From: Clostridia bacterium
GTDB taxonomy: Bacteria; Bacillota; Clostridia; Christensenellales; Borkfalkiaceae
NCBI GenBank assembly: GCA_017457225.1
Contig: JAFTHW010000023.1
Coordinates: 53,730 to 117,729 of the forward strand
DNA length: 64,000 bases
Reading direction: 5' to 3'
The notes below the pieces were generated by a model. The model was not told the origin of the DNA. It saw only the letters and a program-made list of their open reading frames with translations, and made no database searches. Made by a program: the position numbers and the translations under genes. This document shows, piece after piece, positions 16,729 through 26,095 of the stretch. Within the stretch, counting starts at the first letter, position 1. Each line of letters begins with the position of its first letter.

Positions 16729-17783
16729 TATTCTAAGAAATCCCGAAGTTTTTTGCTGCGGGACGGATGACGGAGTTTACGGAGCGCTTTCGCTTCAATC
16801 TGACGGATACGTTCTCTCGTAACGTTGAACTCTCTACCCACTTCTTCGAGCGTTCTTGGCTTTCCGTCGTCAATCCCGTAACGGAGCCGCAATACTTTCT
16901 CTTCGCGCGGCGTCAGCGTATCCAACACCCCGAGAAGTTGTTCTTTAAGCATCGCAAACGCAACCGAATCGCTGGGAGTGGTCGTCTTTTGGTCCTCAAT
17001 AAAATCTCCGAGGTGACTGTCTTCCTCTTCGCCGATCGGCGTTTCCAACGAGACGGGATCTTGCGCAATCTTTTGAATCTCGCAAACGCGTTCTTCGGTT
17101 ACACCCATCTTTTCCGCAAGCTCCGCAGGCGTCGGCTCTCTACCCAACTCCTGCAACAGCATACGTTGTACTCTCGTGAGTTTGTTGATGGTTTCTACCA
17201 TATGCACGGGAATACGGATCGTTCTCGCTTGATCGGCAATCGCGCGGGTAATGGATTGACGAATCCACCACGTTGCGTAGGTGGAGAATTTGAATCCTTT
17301 TTGATAATCGAATTTCTCTACCGCTTTCATCAAGCCCAAGTTCCCCTCTTGAATGAGATCGAGGAAAAGCATACCTCTACCTACGTACCGTTTCGCAATG
17401 GAAACAACCAAACGCAAGTTGGCTTCGGACAAACGTTTTTTCGCCGCTTCGTCCGCTTCTTGCATACGCTTTGCAAGCTCCACTTCTTCCTCTGCGGACA
17501 GCAAAGGCACTCTACCGATGTCTTTCAAATACATCTTGACGGGATCGTCTAAACCGATATCCGAGAGCGCCTGTTCAAACAGTTCTTTGTCTCTCTGGTC
17601 CTCGTCTACGATTTGAATTCCTGCTTCGCCAAGGGCTTTATACACGAAATCGATCTGATTCGCGTTCGTGTCGTATTTTTCCATAATATCGCACAATGCG
17701 TTCGTGGAAATACTCCCTTTCTTGCTGTAGTTGTCAATAATGCCCGCTACGATTTCGTTCAATTTTTGCTCGGATATATTCAC
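16728..17783 (-). CDS. rpoD: RNA polymerase primary sigma factor (SigA)
   Basis: A 351-residue housekeeping sigma factor. A short region 1.1 ([11 protein letters not shown]), region 1.2 ([16 protein letters not shown]), region 2 ([20 protein letters not shown] and [18 protein letters not shown]), region 3 ([18 protein letters not shown]) and region 4 ([20 protein letters not shown]) are all present. The promoters found in this window (TTGxxx, 17 bp, TATAAT) are what this factor reads. It lies between dnaG and trmK in the classical macromolecular-synthesis operon order dgt-dnaG-rpoD-trmK-nif3. Confidence 0.98.
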   Translation of the reverse strand: MNISEQKLNEIVAGIIDNYSKKGSISTNALCDIMEKYDTNANQIDFVYKALGEAGIQIVDEDQRDKELFEQALSDIGLDDPVKMYLKDIGRVPLLSAEEEVELAKRMQEADEAAKKRLSEANLRLVVSIAKRYVGRGMLFLDLIQEGNLGLMKAVEKFDYQKGFKFSTYATWWIRQSITRAIADQARTIRIPVHMVETINKLTRVQRMLLQELGREPTPAELAEKMGVTEERVCEIQKIAQDPVSLETPIGEEEDSHLGDFIEDQKTTTPSDSVAFAMLKEQLLGVLDTLTPREEKVLRLRYGIDDGKPRTLEEVGREFNVTRERIRQIEAKALRKLRHPSRSKKLRDFLE

Positions 17784-17827
17784 CTTTTTATCCTCCGTTT
17801 ATACCTTTTGGTTTTTTACTTTGGTTT

Positions 17828-19636
17828 TTATTTTTTATTTTGGATTCGGTTTCTTTTGAGAATACATTCACGGAGTTTTTCCGCGATCTGTTTTCTCTTT
17901 TCTTCGTCCGTTTCCGCTTTGTATTCCGCGTTCAAACGTTCGATCTGTTTTTCGATCCCCTCTTTCTCCAGAGCCTTTACGCTATCCGAAAAAAACCGCT
18001 CCGCCACTTCGCCCGAGAGCTTGTCACCGTAATTGAGATCGAGGATCTCGTTGAGCTCCGCGCAGTCCTCGTCGAGGATCTCGAACAGTTCGCTGGGACG
18101 GATACGTTCGCTCGCCCGTTCTCTTGCAACGACGTATTCCGCGATGATTTTATGGATATCGTTTTGAAGCGCAACGTCGCTTAAATCATATCCCTTTGCG
18201 TACGGAGCGGAAAACAGCTTTGCAGCCAAAATAAACCGTATTGCCTTACTCTGTTTGTCGCCGCCTGCCGCCGTTTCCGCGATGTTTTCTTTGGGCTTGA
18301 CAATCGGCGTTTCCGCTTTGCCCTTGGATGCGTTGTGCAAATCCCGTTCCAATGCGTGATAGGTAATTCCCGTCTTATCTCGAAGTTTTTTCAAAAGCTC
18401 TTCTTTCAAGCTCTCGCTCTCCGCTTCGCCAACGATCTTCAACGCCTCGGCAACAAAATTCCGCTTGTCCTCCGATTTTTTGAGATCGTATTTCCGTTCT
18501 ACCGAATGGATCTTATAATCGATGAGCGGCATCGCCTCGTCCAAACATTTTTGGTACGCCGCCGCGCCCTGTTTTACTACGTCGTCGGGGTCCAGCCCGT
18601 CGGGCATAGGTACGACTCGGATATTCAAATGCTCGTCCTTTAAAATTTCCAAGCCCCTCAAATCCGCTTTCTGCCCGGCGAAATCCCCGTCGTAACTGAT
18701 AAAGACGTTGTCCGTATAGCGCTTGAGCGCCCGCGCTTGATCCTTGGTTAGAGAAGTGCCCATCGAAGCAACGACGTTAGTGAAACCCGCCTGATAAAGG
18801 GAAATGGTGTCCATATACCCCTCGACGATGATCACGTCCTTAATCGCTTGCGAACGTTTCAGTTTTTTCAAAAGATTGACGTTGTAGAGAGTCTTACTCT
18901 TATTGAACAGCAACGTTTCTTTCGTGTTTTTATATTTTGCGAAATCGGATTTCTCCAGCCGCCTACCTCCGAACGCGACGACTTCGTCGAACGCGTTGAT
19001 AATGGGAAATATAAGCCGTCCGCCCTGCGAATCGATGAATCTTCCGTTCTTGGACTCCGTCAACGCGCCGCTATCGATCAAATCGGCTTTCGTATAGCCT
19101 TTTCCCGCAAGATAATCGGGGAGTCCGAAGAAATCCAGCGAAGCGCCGAGCCCGAATTTTTTTACGGTCGTCGGCGAGAGTTTACGGTCCCTAATATACT
19201 GCAAATGAATTTCCGCCGCTGGCTCTCCGCTGTATAAATTGGAGAGATAAAACCTTGCGGAATCCAACATAATTGCCGCCATCGTATCCCTTTTTTTCTT
19301 CATTTGCGCCGCTTTTTCGGTATCGAAATTACTTTCGGGGACTTCCAGCTTTGCCCGCGCAGCCAAGATCCGTACCGCGCCCATAAAATCGGTGGATTCG
19401 ATCTCCCGTACGAATCGGATCACGTCCCCCGAAACCCCGCAACCGAAACAGTGATAAAATTGTTCCGCTTGATTGACGGCAAACGAAGGGGTCCGCTCGT
19501 GATGGAAAGGACAGCAAGCCCAATGCGTTCCGCCTTTTTTATCTAACGCTACGTAGCTTTGGATCACTTCTACGATGTCGTTTTTTTGTTTCAACTCCTG
19601 CATAAAGCGAGGATCAAAACCTTTTGTCGTGCTCAC
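17828..19636 (-). CDS. dnaG: DNA primase DnaG
   Basis: A 602-residue primase. The CHC2 zinc-binding domain is at residues about 37-65 (CCPFHHERTPSF, HCFGCGVSG), the RNA-polymerase core follows with the Toprim domain (VIIVEGYMDTISLYQAG at about 265; ISYDGDFAGQKAD), and a helical C-terminal DnaB-interacting region closes the protein. The start is a GTG overlapping the dgt stop (GTGA) with GGGAGG upstream. It makes RNA primers for replication. Operon with rpoD downstream. Confidence 0.97.
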   Translation of the reverse strand: MSTTKGFDPRFMQELKQKNDIVEVIQSYVALDKKGGTHWACCPFHHERTPSFAVNQAEQFYHCFGCGVSGDVIRFVREIESTDFMGAVRILAARAKLEVPESNFDTEKAAQMKKKRDTMAAIMLDSARFYLSNLYSGEPAAEIHLQYIRDRKLSPTTVKKFGLGASLDFFGLPDYLAGKGYTKADLIDSGALTESKNGRFIDSQGGRLIFPIINAFDEVVAFGGRRLEKSDFAKYKNTKETLLFNKSKTLYNVNLLKKLKRSQAIKDVIIVEGYMDTISLYQAGFTNVVASMGTSLTKDQARALKRYTDNVFISYDGDFAGQKADLRGLEILKDEHLNIRVVPMPDGLDPDDVVKQGAAAYQKCLDEAMPLIDYKIHSVERKYDLKKSEDKRNFVAEALKIVGEAESESLKEELLKKLRDKTGITYHALERDLHNASKGKAETPIVKPKENIAETAAGGDKQSKAIRFILAAKLFSAPYAKGYDLSDVALQNDIHKIIAEYVVARERASERIRPSELFEILDEDCAELNEILDLNYGDKLSGEVAERFFSDSVKALEKEGIEKQIERLNAEYKAETDEEKRKQIAEKLRECILKRNRIQNKK

Positions 19637-20667
19637 GATTGCCCACCTCCCAACGAGAAGGTTACGGGAATGAACAAATCCTCGAATACGCTGATGGCGT
19701 AGCGGTCGGTCATACCCGATAAATAATCGCAGATAACCCGCTCCTTATCGTCCCGTTCCAAAAGCCGTAAATACGGTTTCGGCAACTTGTCCACGTGCGA
19801 TTTAAAATACTCGAACATCTGCGTGAGCATACGCTCCGAACGCTCCTGAATGGTTTTGTTGGCAAGTTCATACACTCTTTCAAACATAAACGCGCGCAGA
19901 GTATTGGTTGCGTTCATAACCTCTTTCGACATTTTTACGTAAGGTTTTCCGTACGATTCCCGATAAATATCCGCAATCGCCGTATTGATACGCTCTTTCG
20001 TTGCGTGCCCCAGCGTTTCCACCGCGTCTTTGGGCAAATCTTCTTCCTTTAAAATCCCCGCGCGGAGCGCGTCCTCGATATCGTGATTGATATACGCGAT
20101 CCGATCGGCCAGCGAAACCGCATCGCCCTCAAGCGTTGCGGGTTTACCCGAGCTCTTATGCTCCAAAATCCCGTCGCGGACTTCCAGCGTGAGGTTGAGC
20201 CCCTTTCCGCCTTTCTCAATGACGTCCACGACGCGCAAGGACTGTTCGTTGTGCATAAAGCCTTTTTCCGAAAGTTTAGCAAGCACGCGTTCGCCTACGT
20301 GCCCGAACGGAGTATGCCCCAAATCGTGCCCAAGCGCAATCGCTTCCGCCAAGTCTTCGTTGAGGGCAAGCGTACGCGCGATGGAACGGGCGATCTGCGA
20401 AACGTCCAACGTATGCGTAAGACGGGTGATATAGTGATCTCCCTCGGGCGCGAAGAATACTTGCGTTTTATTTTTTAAACGTTTGAATGAGTTGCTGTAA
20501 ATGATACGATCTCTATCGCGTTGGAAATCGGTGCGGAAATCACAGGACTTCTCTTCTTTCAGCCGTCCTTTCGTTTGCGAGGATCTCCTTGCAAAGGGGG
20601 ACAGCCAAGCTTCTTCGTTTTGACAAATTCGTTCCCGTACGCAACGTTCCTGAATGCTTTTTTCCAT
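19633..20667 (-). CDS. dgt: Deoxyguanosinetriphosphate triphosphohydrolase-like protein
   Basis: A 344-residue HD-domain dNTP triphosphohydrolase. Seen: RTDFQRDRDRIIYSNSFKRL, THTLDVSQIARSIARTL with the HD residues in ALGHDLGHTPFGHVGERVL (about residues 113-131), and DRIAYINHDIEDALRAG. It splits dNTPs to nucleosides and triphosphate. I use ATG 20667, which has GGAGGG six bases upstream; the frame is open to 20718. First gene of the operon with dnaG and rpoD; promoter at 20749-20777. Confidence 0.94.
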   Translation of the reverse strand: MEKSIQERCVRERICQNEEAWLSPFARRSSQTKGRLKEEKSCDFRTDFQRDRDRIIYSNSFKRLKNKTQVFFAPEGDHYITRLTHTLDVSQIARSIARTLALNEDLAEAIALGHDLGHTPFGHVGERVLAKLSEKGFMHNEQSLRVVDVIEKGGKGLNLTLEVRDGILEHKSSGKPATLEGDAVSLADRIAYINHDIEDALRAGILKEEDLPKDAVETLGHATKERINTAIADIYRESYGKPYVKMSKEVMNATNTLRAFMFERVYELANKTIQERSERMLTQMFEYFKSHVDKLPKPYLRLLERDDKERVICDYLSGMTDRYAISVFEDLFIPVTFSLGGGQS

Positions 20668-20748
20668 TTTCGTCCCTCCTTTTACGTTCTTTTCAAAGTT
20701 TCGGGCAATCCAAATCAATTTTCCTTACCTTATATAATTACCCGTTAT

Positions 20749-20777
20749 ATAATATGTATTCGACAAAACTTTCTCAA
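20749..20777 (-). promoter_or_regulatory. SigA-type promoter of dgt-dnaG-rpoD
   Basis: Minus strand: -35 TTGAGA (20772-20777), 17-bp spacer, -10 TATTAT (20749-20754). It lies about 80 bases upstream of the dgt start and downstream of the preceding operon's terminator. Confidence 0.65.
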
Positions 20778-20896
20778 ATCCTTTTTTTATACAAAATTTT
20801 TTGAAAATTTTTTAAAGTTTTTTCCGTTTTGTCCGCCAAAGAGAATTTTTTAACTTTTCTAAACTTATCTTTTTCTTTTCGCAATCGATTTAAAAT

Positions 20897-20932
20897 ACAA
20901 AAAAAGGAGCTTGGTCTCGTACCTGCCCCTTT
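20897..20932 (-). terminator. Rho-independent terminator after the crtO-like gene
   Basis: Minus strand: arms AAAGGGGC (20932-20925) and GCTCCTTT (20910-20903) with one G-U pair, followed by a run of T. The inner GGT/ACC can extend the stem. Confidence 0.8.
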
Positions 20933-20976
20933 CTTTTTATTGTTTTCTATGAAATTTATTCCGCCTTTTTTTGTTC

Positions 20977-21543
20977 TTACGCGAACTGTTTTTTTACGTT
21001 GTTTTTTCTTAAAATTCTCAATTTATAAGAATTATACCGCAAAATAAACAACGACGGCAAATTCAAAAACACGTTGATAATCGCAACCGGTATGGAGATC
21101 GGCAGCCAAAGTTTACTGATCGGGAACAACAGCAACAGCGTAAAACCGATAAACAGACAGAAGAAATGCCCTATCTCTCCGTAGCAAATCTCTAACAAAA
21201 ATCGATCTACGTACTCCACGCTCTTCGGCTCTGCGATCTTATTTTTCCGAAAGCCCGTAAAATGTCCGATTTCGGGAACTTTGTCTTTCCATTTACGGAT
21301 CTTGAGTTTTTCGTAAAACTTTTTCTCGCCTTTGCCCACCTGATAAATCTTCGCGGTATGATCGGCGCATTTCTTCGGCAACAAGCGCGCAACCGTCGCC
21401 ACGAGCGAATCGATCAAAATCACAATCGCGATGGCAAGCGCCGTCAATCCGAGTACGGCAAGATAATTCGCGTCGCACGCAAGCGTTACGATCGCCGAAA
21501 TAATCAATGCGCTCGCGCTAATAATGATGAGATACAATTTCAT
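20977..21543 (-). CDS. CrtO-like membrane acyltransferase
   Basis: A 188-residue membrane protein with two hydrophobic segments at the N-terminus (residues 2-25, 28-52) and two near the C-terminus (about 130-165). From memory it matches Staphylococcus CrtO (glycosyl-4,4'-diaponeurosporenoate acyltransferase) in order: FYEKLKIRKWKDKVP against FYVRKWKHK, EICYGEIGHF against the ELIHW segment, and NLPSLFILRYNSYKL against NVPIIIVQRYNRPRL. CrtO acylates a glycosylated carotenoid; no carotenoid genes are here, so the acceptor is probably another glycolipid. Its start overlaps the PlsC-like gene by 4 bases; a terminator follows. Confidence 0.75.
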   Translation of the reverse strand: MKLYLIIISASALIISAIVTLACDANYLAVLGLTALAIAIVILIDSLVATVARLLPKKCADHTAKIYQVGKGEKKFYEKLKIRKWKDKVPEIGHFTGFRKNKIAEPKSVEYVDRFLLEICYGEIGHFFCLFIGFTLLLLFPISKLWLPISIPVAIINVFLNLPSLFILRYNSYKLRILRKNNVKKQFA

Positions 21544-22388
21544 ATGGACTCCTCCGTTCCGTACGTGAGAGGAATTTTATACACCTCTTCGTATTTTGCC
21601 TTACACAACGCGTAGGCTTCGTCGCACATCTTTTGCGCGCCGACCTTTTCCCCAAGGGAAAGATCGGGATAGATCGGGGGCATAATATGCAACGTATGTC
21701 TTTGAATAGGATATCCGCTTCCGTCCAACCGTTCGTCGTCCGTCATCGTGATAAACATAGGCAAAACGGGTACTTCCGCGCGATACGCCATTTTGAATCC
21801 GCCTACTTTGAAAGGACGGGGTTTTTTATAATTCCACCACATTCCCTGCTCGGGATAGATCAAAATACTCTCCCCGCGTTTCAACAGCGTATTGACTGCC
21901 GACATAAAATTGACCATCGTCCGACGGTTTCTAGAAAGGGGCAAGGTATTACAATGCTTGAATAAAAATCCGTACAACCCGGGGAAATTCGTATAATTCC
22001 CCTCCCGAATGATTTTGTAGAGATATTTTCTCGGGAGCGATTTCCGAATGCAGGTAAATACGACGTAATTATCCAGCGCAGAAAAATGGTTGCAAGTAAT
22101 GATCGCGCCGTTTTTCAACGCGCCCAAATGCTCTTCTCCCTCCACGCCGTCAATAACGAGTATATCTTTTTTAATGAGATTAAGATAGTATCTGTCCCCC
22201 ACGAAATTGGCAATCCGACGGAATACTTTGCTGGAAAATTTTTCGCAAAGATAATCCACTTGATCGGGCAAAAGTTCAGGCGCTTCTGGATCGTTTTCCA
22301 CGTCCTTATCAAACCAGCCTTTCGCTTCGTATTCCCGTATCCTTTCCAATACTTCTTTACGGTCGGGAGAGAGTTTCATTTCGTCCAT
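21540..22388 (-). CDS. PlsC-like 1-acyl-sn-glycerol-3-phosphate acyltransferase family protein
   Basis: A 282-residue acyltransferase. The catalytic HX4D is NHFSALDNY (His about residue 98, Asp about 103), followed by the acceptor-binding YPEQGMWWNYKKP block and VPVLPMFITMTD. An N-terminal 90-residue helical extension precedes the domain. Family members acylate lysophosphatidate or other lipid acceptors at the inner membrane face. It lies 11 bases after the GT8 gene and overlaps the CrtO-like gene, so these three probably act on one envelope glycolipid; that is inference. Confidence 0.88.
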   Translation of the reverse strand: MDEMKLSPDRKEVLERIREYEAKGWFDKDVENDPEAPELLPDQVDYLCEKFSSKVFRRIANFVGDRYYLNLIKKDILVIDGVEGEEHLGALKNGAIITCNHFSALDNYVVFTCIRKSLPRKYLYKIIREGNYTNFPGLYGFLFKHCNTLPLSRNRRTMVNFMSAVNTLLKRGESILIYPEQGMWWNYKKPRPFKVGGFKMAYRAEVPVLPMFITMTDDERLDGSGYPIQRHTLHIMPPIYPDLSLGEKVGAQKMCDEAYALCKAKYEEVYKIPLTYGTEESI

Positions 22389-22399
22389 AATATCCTCTT

Positions 22400-23464
22400 T
22401 TAATGGTTTCCGTACAGTTTTCCGTAGGTTTTGAAATAGTTGTCGGGACGGTCAATCTCACTTTTTGCGAGTGCTTTGAGATTCGCCTCTACCGACTTAT
22501 CGTTTTCCAGTCCCTGCTCACCGTGGCTTTCCCTCATCTTTTTAATCATATCGTAAAACTCCGTCTTTTGCGCGTATTCCCAAAAATATTCTTGGTAAGG
22601 AATGTCGTCGTAATGCCAAGGTTTCCACGTCATCAAATAATGCACGATACGCAAATCTTCCCTCGGTAAAACGTCGGGCGCAACGGGGGATTTATTCCAG
22701 GCGCGGGGAAGCCGCAAAACCCGTCCTTTGCACAGGACGTTGAGATAATCCTCGTCCTGAATGACGGTAAATTTATACTTCTTCAAAAGATCCGCGAACT
22801 GTCCGTAAAAATCTTCGTCACGGAATCCTTTCAAATTCATAATCAATACGCCTGCGTTAAAGAAATAATCGGGATCGAGTCCGTCCACTTCCCGAACGTA
22901 TCGCTTATACACGTCAAAGCTGTTTACCCCCTCGCAAGGCGCTCCGCCGATCAAATGATTCCCCAAATCATAATTATATAACTCGCTGAGATCACCCAAT
23001 ACAACGGTATCGCAGTCGAGATACACCGCTTTATCGTATTGCGGGAACATCTCTGCAATAAAGATACGGAAATACGTCGTCGAAGTATAATAGTCGCGCA
23101 TATGCAAATGCTCTGCAATCTCTTTGAGTTTTTCGGTTACGTCGATAAACTCCACCGAAAAGCCCTTACGGTTATAACGGAATATCTTCTCCTCAAAATC
23201 TTTTTTAACGCCCGTATGCAAAACGTAGACGTTATAATCGTATTCTTTGGAGGAATTTTCCAAGATCGATTCCAAAGAAATGGACAGGAACGGCAAATAA
23301 TTGTCGTCCGTCGCAAAGAAAAGGGGAATCACCCCTTTTTTATTCGCAATCGCCGCTTTGTTCGTTCCTTTCACGGAAGCGCCGCGATCCGCTTTCAAAG
23401 GCGTTTCAATCAAAACGTCCGCTTCGTTCCAGCCTCTTCTTTTTACTTTATTTGAATTTACCAT
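22400..23464 (-). CDS. Glycosyltransferase family 8 protein
   Basis: A 354-residue GT8 enzyme (LgtC/GspA-like). The GT-A domain shows FFATDDNYLPFLSISLESIL, the metal-binding DxD in KAVYLDCDTVVLGDLSELY (about residues 145-163), a YFNAGVLIMNL strand and the later ADLLKKYKFTVIQDEDYLN. GT8 enzymes are retaining transferases using UDP-Glc/Gal. A 38-residue N-terminal extension is basic. Strong ribosome site (AAGGAG). First gene of the GT8-PlsC-CrtO-like operon, with its promoter at 23552-23580. Confidence 0.9.
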   Translation of the reverse strand: MVNSNKVKRRGWNEADVLIETPLKADRGASVKGTNKAAIANKKGVIPLFFATDDNYLPFLSISLESILENSSKEYDYNVYVLHTGVKKDFEEKIFRYNRKGFSVEFIDVTEKLKEIAEHLHMRDYYTSTTYFRIFIAEMFPQYDKAVYLDCDTVVLGDLSELYNYDLGNHLIGGAPCEGVNSFDVYKRYVREVDGLDPDYFFNAGVLIMNLKGFRDEDFYGQFADLLKKYKFTVIQDEDYLNVLCKGRVLRLPRAWNKSPVAPDVLPREDLRIVHYLMTWKPWHYDDIPYQEYFWEYAQKTEFYDMIKKMRESHGEQGLENDKSVEANLKALAKSEIDRPDNYFKTYGKLYGNH

Positions 23465-23551
23465 AGTTTCTCCTTAATTTTTCACAACATTCCATTTTTA
23501 ACTTGCAGGATTTTCATTGATCGCTATCCTGGAATGCTCTTCACAAGAAAT

Positions 23552-23580
23552 ATTTTACAGCAAATCCAAAATTTTTTCAA
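23552..23580 (-). promoter_or_regulatory. SigA-type promoter of the GT8-PlsC-CrtO-like operon
   Basis: Minus strand: -35 TTGAAA (23575-23580), 17-bp spacer, -10 TAAAAT (23552-23557). The resulting leader is about 80 bases. Confidence 0.78.
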
Positions 23581-23618
23581 CCTATCGGCAAAAAAAATTT
23601 GTCCACTACATATTTCCA

Positions 23619-23641
23619 CCGCTCTACCGAGAGTAGAGCGG
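23619..23641. repeat. TCTAC/GTAGA hairpin 1
   Basis: 9-bp stem (23619-23627 with 23633-23641), loop CGAGA. The core TCTAC...GTAGA is shared with hairpins at 23643-23661 and 23820-23847 while the outer base pairs differ. Confidence 0.8.
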
Positions 23642-23642
23642 C

Positions 23643-23661
23643 ATTCTACCCACAGTAGAAT
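23643..23661. repeat. TCTAC/GTAGA hairpin 2
   Basis: 7-bp stem (23643-23649 with 23655-23661), loop CCACA, immediately after hairpin 1. A T-run follows on the plus strand, so it could stop plus-strand read-through. Confidence 0.75.
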
Positions 23662-23813
23662 TGCGTTTTTTCGGTTTTCGGCGTTTTTTCGACTGGTTTT
23701 ACGTGTTTTTGCTTTTTTTGATTTGTCCTCAGAAAACTAGAAGCTAATCTTTACAACAGCAGCAAAATTCATTTTTTCATTTTTGCTAAAAAAACAAAAA
23801 CGAAAACAAACGC

Positions 23814-23847
23814 AAAAAAAATCGGTCTACCTACAGTAGAGCCGATT
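23814..23847 (-). terminator. Terminator of dtd (TCTAC/GTAGA hairpin 3)
   Basis: Minus strand: AATCGG/CCGATT outer stem, TCTAC/GTAGA inner stem, 5-base loop, then a T-run. It is the third member of the hairpin family in this gap and is placed correctly to end dtd transcription. Confidence 0.85.
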
Positions 23848-23865
23848 CTTTTCGTCGATTAAATT

Positions 23866-24306
23866 CTATTTCGATTCCATTAAAATCGTAACGGGTCCGT
23901 CGTTGAGTTGCTCAATTTTCATATCCGCCCCGAATACGCCTTTCTTAACCGTTATGCCGTATGCGCTCAATGCTTTTACCGCATACTCGTATAACGGCTC
24001 TGCTACTTCGGGACGCGCCGCCAACGTAAAGCTCGGACGGTTACCTCGCGACGTATCGCCGTAAAGCGTGAATTGGGATACAAGCAGTACTTCCCCGCCC
24101 ACGTCCAAAACGGATAAATTCATCTTTCCGTTCTTGTCCTCGAAAATACGCAGGTTGGCGATCTTTTTCATAAGATAATCGACTTGCTCTTCTCCATCGC
24201 CGTCCGTCACACCTAAAAATACGGTCAAGCCGAACGGAATCTCCGAAATCAGCTCCCCGTCTACTCTCAAAACGGTTTTCTTTACTCTTTGTACGACCGC
24301 TTTCAT
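23866..24306 (-). CDS. dtd: D-aminoacyl-tRNA deacylase
   Basis: A 146-residue DTD that removes D-amino acids mischarged onto tRNA. Seen: MKAVVQRVKKTVLRVDG start, the active-site VSQFTLYGDTSRGNRPSF (residues about 77-94) and the C-terminal NDGPVTILME, which matches the cross-subunit Gly-cisPro motif (usually NxGPVT). Length is typical (about 145-150). A GAGGAG precedes the ATG. In Firmicutes dtd often follows relA, but no relA is present here; it lies downstream of efp with its own terminator. Confidence 0.96.
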   Translation of the reverse strand: MKAVVQRVKKTVLRVDGELISEIPFGLTVFLGVTDGDGEEQVDYLMKKIANLRIFEDKNGKMNLSVLDVGGEVLLVSQFTLYGDTSRGNRPSFTLAARPEVAEPLYEYAVKALSAYGITVKKGVFGADMKIEQLNDGPVTILMESK

Positions 24307-24350
24307 AGCTTCTCCTCTAAACGCTTCGGTTTACATTCTTCAAAGTACAA

Positions 24351-24380
24351 CAAAACGCAGGATGAGTATCCTGCATTTTG
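24351..24380 (-). terminator. Probable terminator after efp
   Basis: 13-bp stem (24351-24363 with 24368-24380), loop of 4. One pair is G-U only when read from the minus strand, favouring that direction. The T-run afterwards is short, so efficiency is uncertain and dtd may be partly co-transcribed. Confidence 0.6.
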
Positions 24381-24419
24381 CTTTTTAAATAGATTGATTT
24401 TGTTCTTTTATAAAGAGGA

Positions 24420-24983
24420 TTATACGCGGCTCATATATTCGCCCGTTCTCGTATCGATACGGATCGTTTCGCCCTCTTCTACGAACATAGGCACCTGAAT
24501 GGTTGCGCCCGTTTCCACCTTCGCATTCTTCATAACGTTGGTTGCGGTGTTTCCTTTTACGCCGGGTTCCGCTTCGATAACCTTGAGCTCTACAAAGTTT
24601 TCAGGTTCAACCGAGAACGCTTTGCCGTACAGGAATTTAACCGTAACCGTATCATTTTCCTTAATGTACTTCAACGCTTCTTCAACCTGATCGTAAGAAA
24701 GCATTTCCTGGTTGTATTCTTCGTCCATAAATACGTAGAATTCACCGTCGAAATACGAGTAGGTCATCTTCTTCGTTTCCACCTGCGCGCTTTCAAGCTT
24801 TGCGGTAGGGTTGAACGTTTCGTTGGACAAAACTTGTCCCGTAACGACGTTCTTAAGCGTCGCTCTTACGAACGCTGCGCCTTTACCGGGCTTTACGTGC
24901 TGGAATTCCGTGACCGTGTAAACGCCACTCTTGTACTCGAAAGTTACGCCTTTACGAATATCGCCTGCTAAAATCTGTGCCAT
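24420..24983 (-). CDS. efp: Translation elongation factor P
   Basis: A 187-residue EF-P with the usual three domains: KOW-like domain (residues 1-63) with the tip loop [12 protein letters not shown] (modifiable Lys about residue 34), and two OB domains ([39 protein letters not shown]). It relieves ribosome stalling at polyproline; this window has a polyproline-containing target candidate in the 49.6-kb membrane protein. pepQ-efp adjacency is conserved in Firmicutes; the gap is 35 bases. Confidence 0.97.
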   Translation of the reverse strand: MAQILAGDIRKGVTFEYKSGVYTVTEFQHVKPGKGAAFVRATLKNVVTGQVLSNETFNPTAKLESAQVETKKMTYSYFDGEFYVFMDEEYNQEMLSYDQVEEALKYIKENDTVTVKFLYGKAFSVEPENFVELKVIEAEPGVKGNTATNVMKNAKVETGATIQVPMFVEEGETIRIDTRTGEYMSRV

Positions 24984-25018
24984 ACAATTTCTCCTTGTGT
25001 CACTTACAATTTTTTCTT

Positions 25019-26077
25019 TTATAAAATTACAAGATTTCTGTCCGTTTTAGACATAAAACTCTTCACTTTTCCGTTTTCCAAAGTTACCGTATCTTCAATG
25101 CGGATCCCGTACTCCCCCGCAAGATAGACCCCCGGTTCATCCGAGAACACCATTCCGTCCGTCAAAACGTCCGTGCCCGAAGCTCTCACGTACGGGAATT
25201 CGTGTACGTTAAGTCCAATCCCGTGACCGAGCGAGTGCGTAAACAATTTTCCGTAACCCGCCTGCGTCAAATATTTTCTAGCAATCCCGTCGCCCTCTGC
25301 GCCAGTCATACCGCTACAAAGTTTCTCTTTTACCAAATTATGCGCACTCAAAACGTGTCCGTACGCCGTTTTGAATTCCTCGTGTTTCTTGTCGTCCCCG
25401 AACAAAAACGTACGGGTAATATCCGAGCAGTAACCGTTTACCTTACACCCGAAATCGATCAAAATTTCATCGCCGAAACGAAGTTTCGTATCCCCCGTTT
25501 CGTGGTGCGGTACCGCTGCGTGCGCCCCGAACGCTACGATCGTATCGAACGAAACGCCCTGCGCGCCAAACGTGCGCATCTTATACTCTAACAAAGCCGC
25601 GACTTCCGACTCTGTCATTCCCTCTTTGATCTCGGGAAGCGTCGCCAAAAATCCGTCTTCCGCAATCTCGCAAGCCTTTTGAATATTGGCAAGCTCCCAA
25701 TCATTTTTGATTGCCATTGCGTTTCGGAACGCAGGGGTCGCATCCACGATCTCTACGCCAAGCTCTGTAATCTTCTTATATTCGGGATATACCGTAACGT
25801 CGAGCGGAATCCCGACCGTTTTATAATTTTTGAGAATCTCCGTCGGACGGGAAAATCGATCAATCTCCGCCACCGTGACGTCCGTTCCACGCAGCGTTTT
25901 TTCCGCCGCTTCGATATAGCGCGCGTCCGTGTACAACGTCGTACCGTTCGCGTCCACCAATACGTAACCGTTTTCCGTCAGAAACCCCGTCAAATACCGC
26001 TTTAAATAATCACAAGTGGTAAAAACAGCGTCCGCGCCGACCAGATCGAATATTTTTTTACCATTCGTACGTACCAT
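25019..26077 (-). CDS. M24-family Xaa-Pro aminopeptidase/dipeptidase (PepQ/PepP-like)
   Basis: A 352-residue metallopeptidase. An N-terminal creatinase-like domain (residues 1-125) precedes the pita-bread domain with metal ligands in [20 protein letters not shown] (two Asp), [14 protein letters not shown] (His), FSDEPGVYL (Glu) and [10 protein letters not shown] (Glu). It cleaves peptides with proline at position 2. It sits directly before efp, a conserved pair. Promoter at 26096-26124. Confidence 0.93.
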   Translation of the reverse strand: MVRTNGKKIFDLVGADAVFTTCDYLKRYLTGFLTENGYVLVDANGTTLYTDARYIEAAEKTLRGTDVTVAEIDRFSRPTEILKNYKTVGIPLDVTVYPEYKKITELGVEIVDATPAFRNAMAIKNDWELANIQKACEIAEDGFLATLPEIKEGMTESEVAALLEYKMRTFGAQGVSFDTIVAFGAHAAVPHHETGDTKLRFGDEILIDFGCKVNGYCSDITRTFLFGDDKKHEEFKTAYGHVLSAHNLVKEKLCSGMTGAEGDGIARKYLTQAGYGKLFTHSLGHGIGLNVHEFPYVRASGTDVLTDGMVFSDEPGVYLAGEYGIRIEDTVTLENGKVKSFMSKTDRNLVIL

Positions 26078-26095
26078 TTTACTTCCTCTTTTCCT

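Larger units (their letters stand above)
20668..20976. other. Intergenic region: dgt promoter and upstream-operon terminator
   Basis: AT-rich 309-base gap. It holds the dgt promoter (20749-20777) and the terminator of the GT8-plsC-crtO-like operon (20897-20932). I see nothing else in it. Confidence 0.7.
23465..23865. other. 401-base intergenic region with three related hairpins
   Basis: Between dtd and the GT8 gene. It holds the dtd terminator, the GT8 promoter and three hairpins with a shared TCTAC(5-base loop)GTAGA core (see repeat entries). The remainder is A/T-rich homopolymer tracts with no coding signal. Confidence 0.75.
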
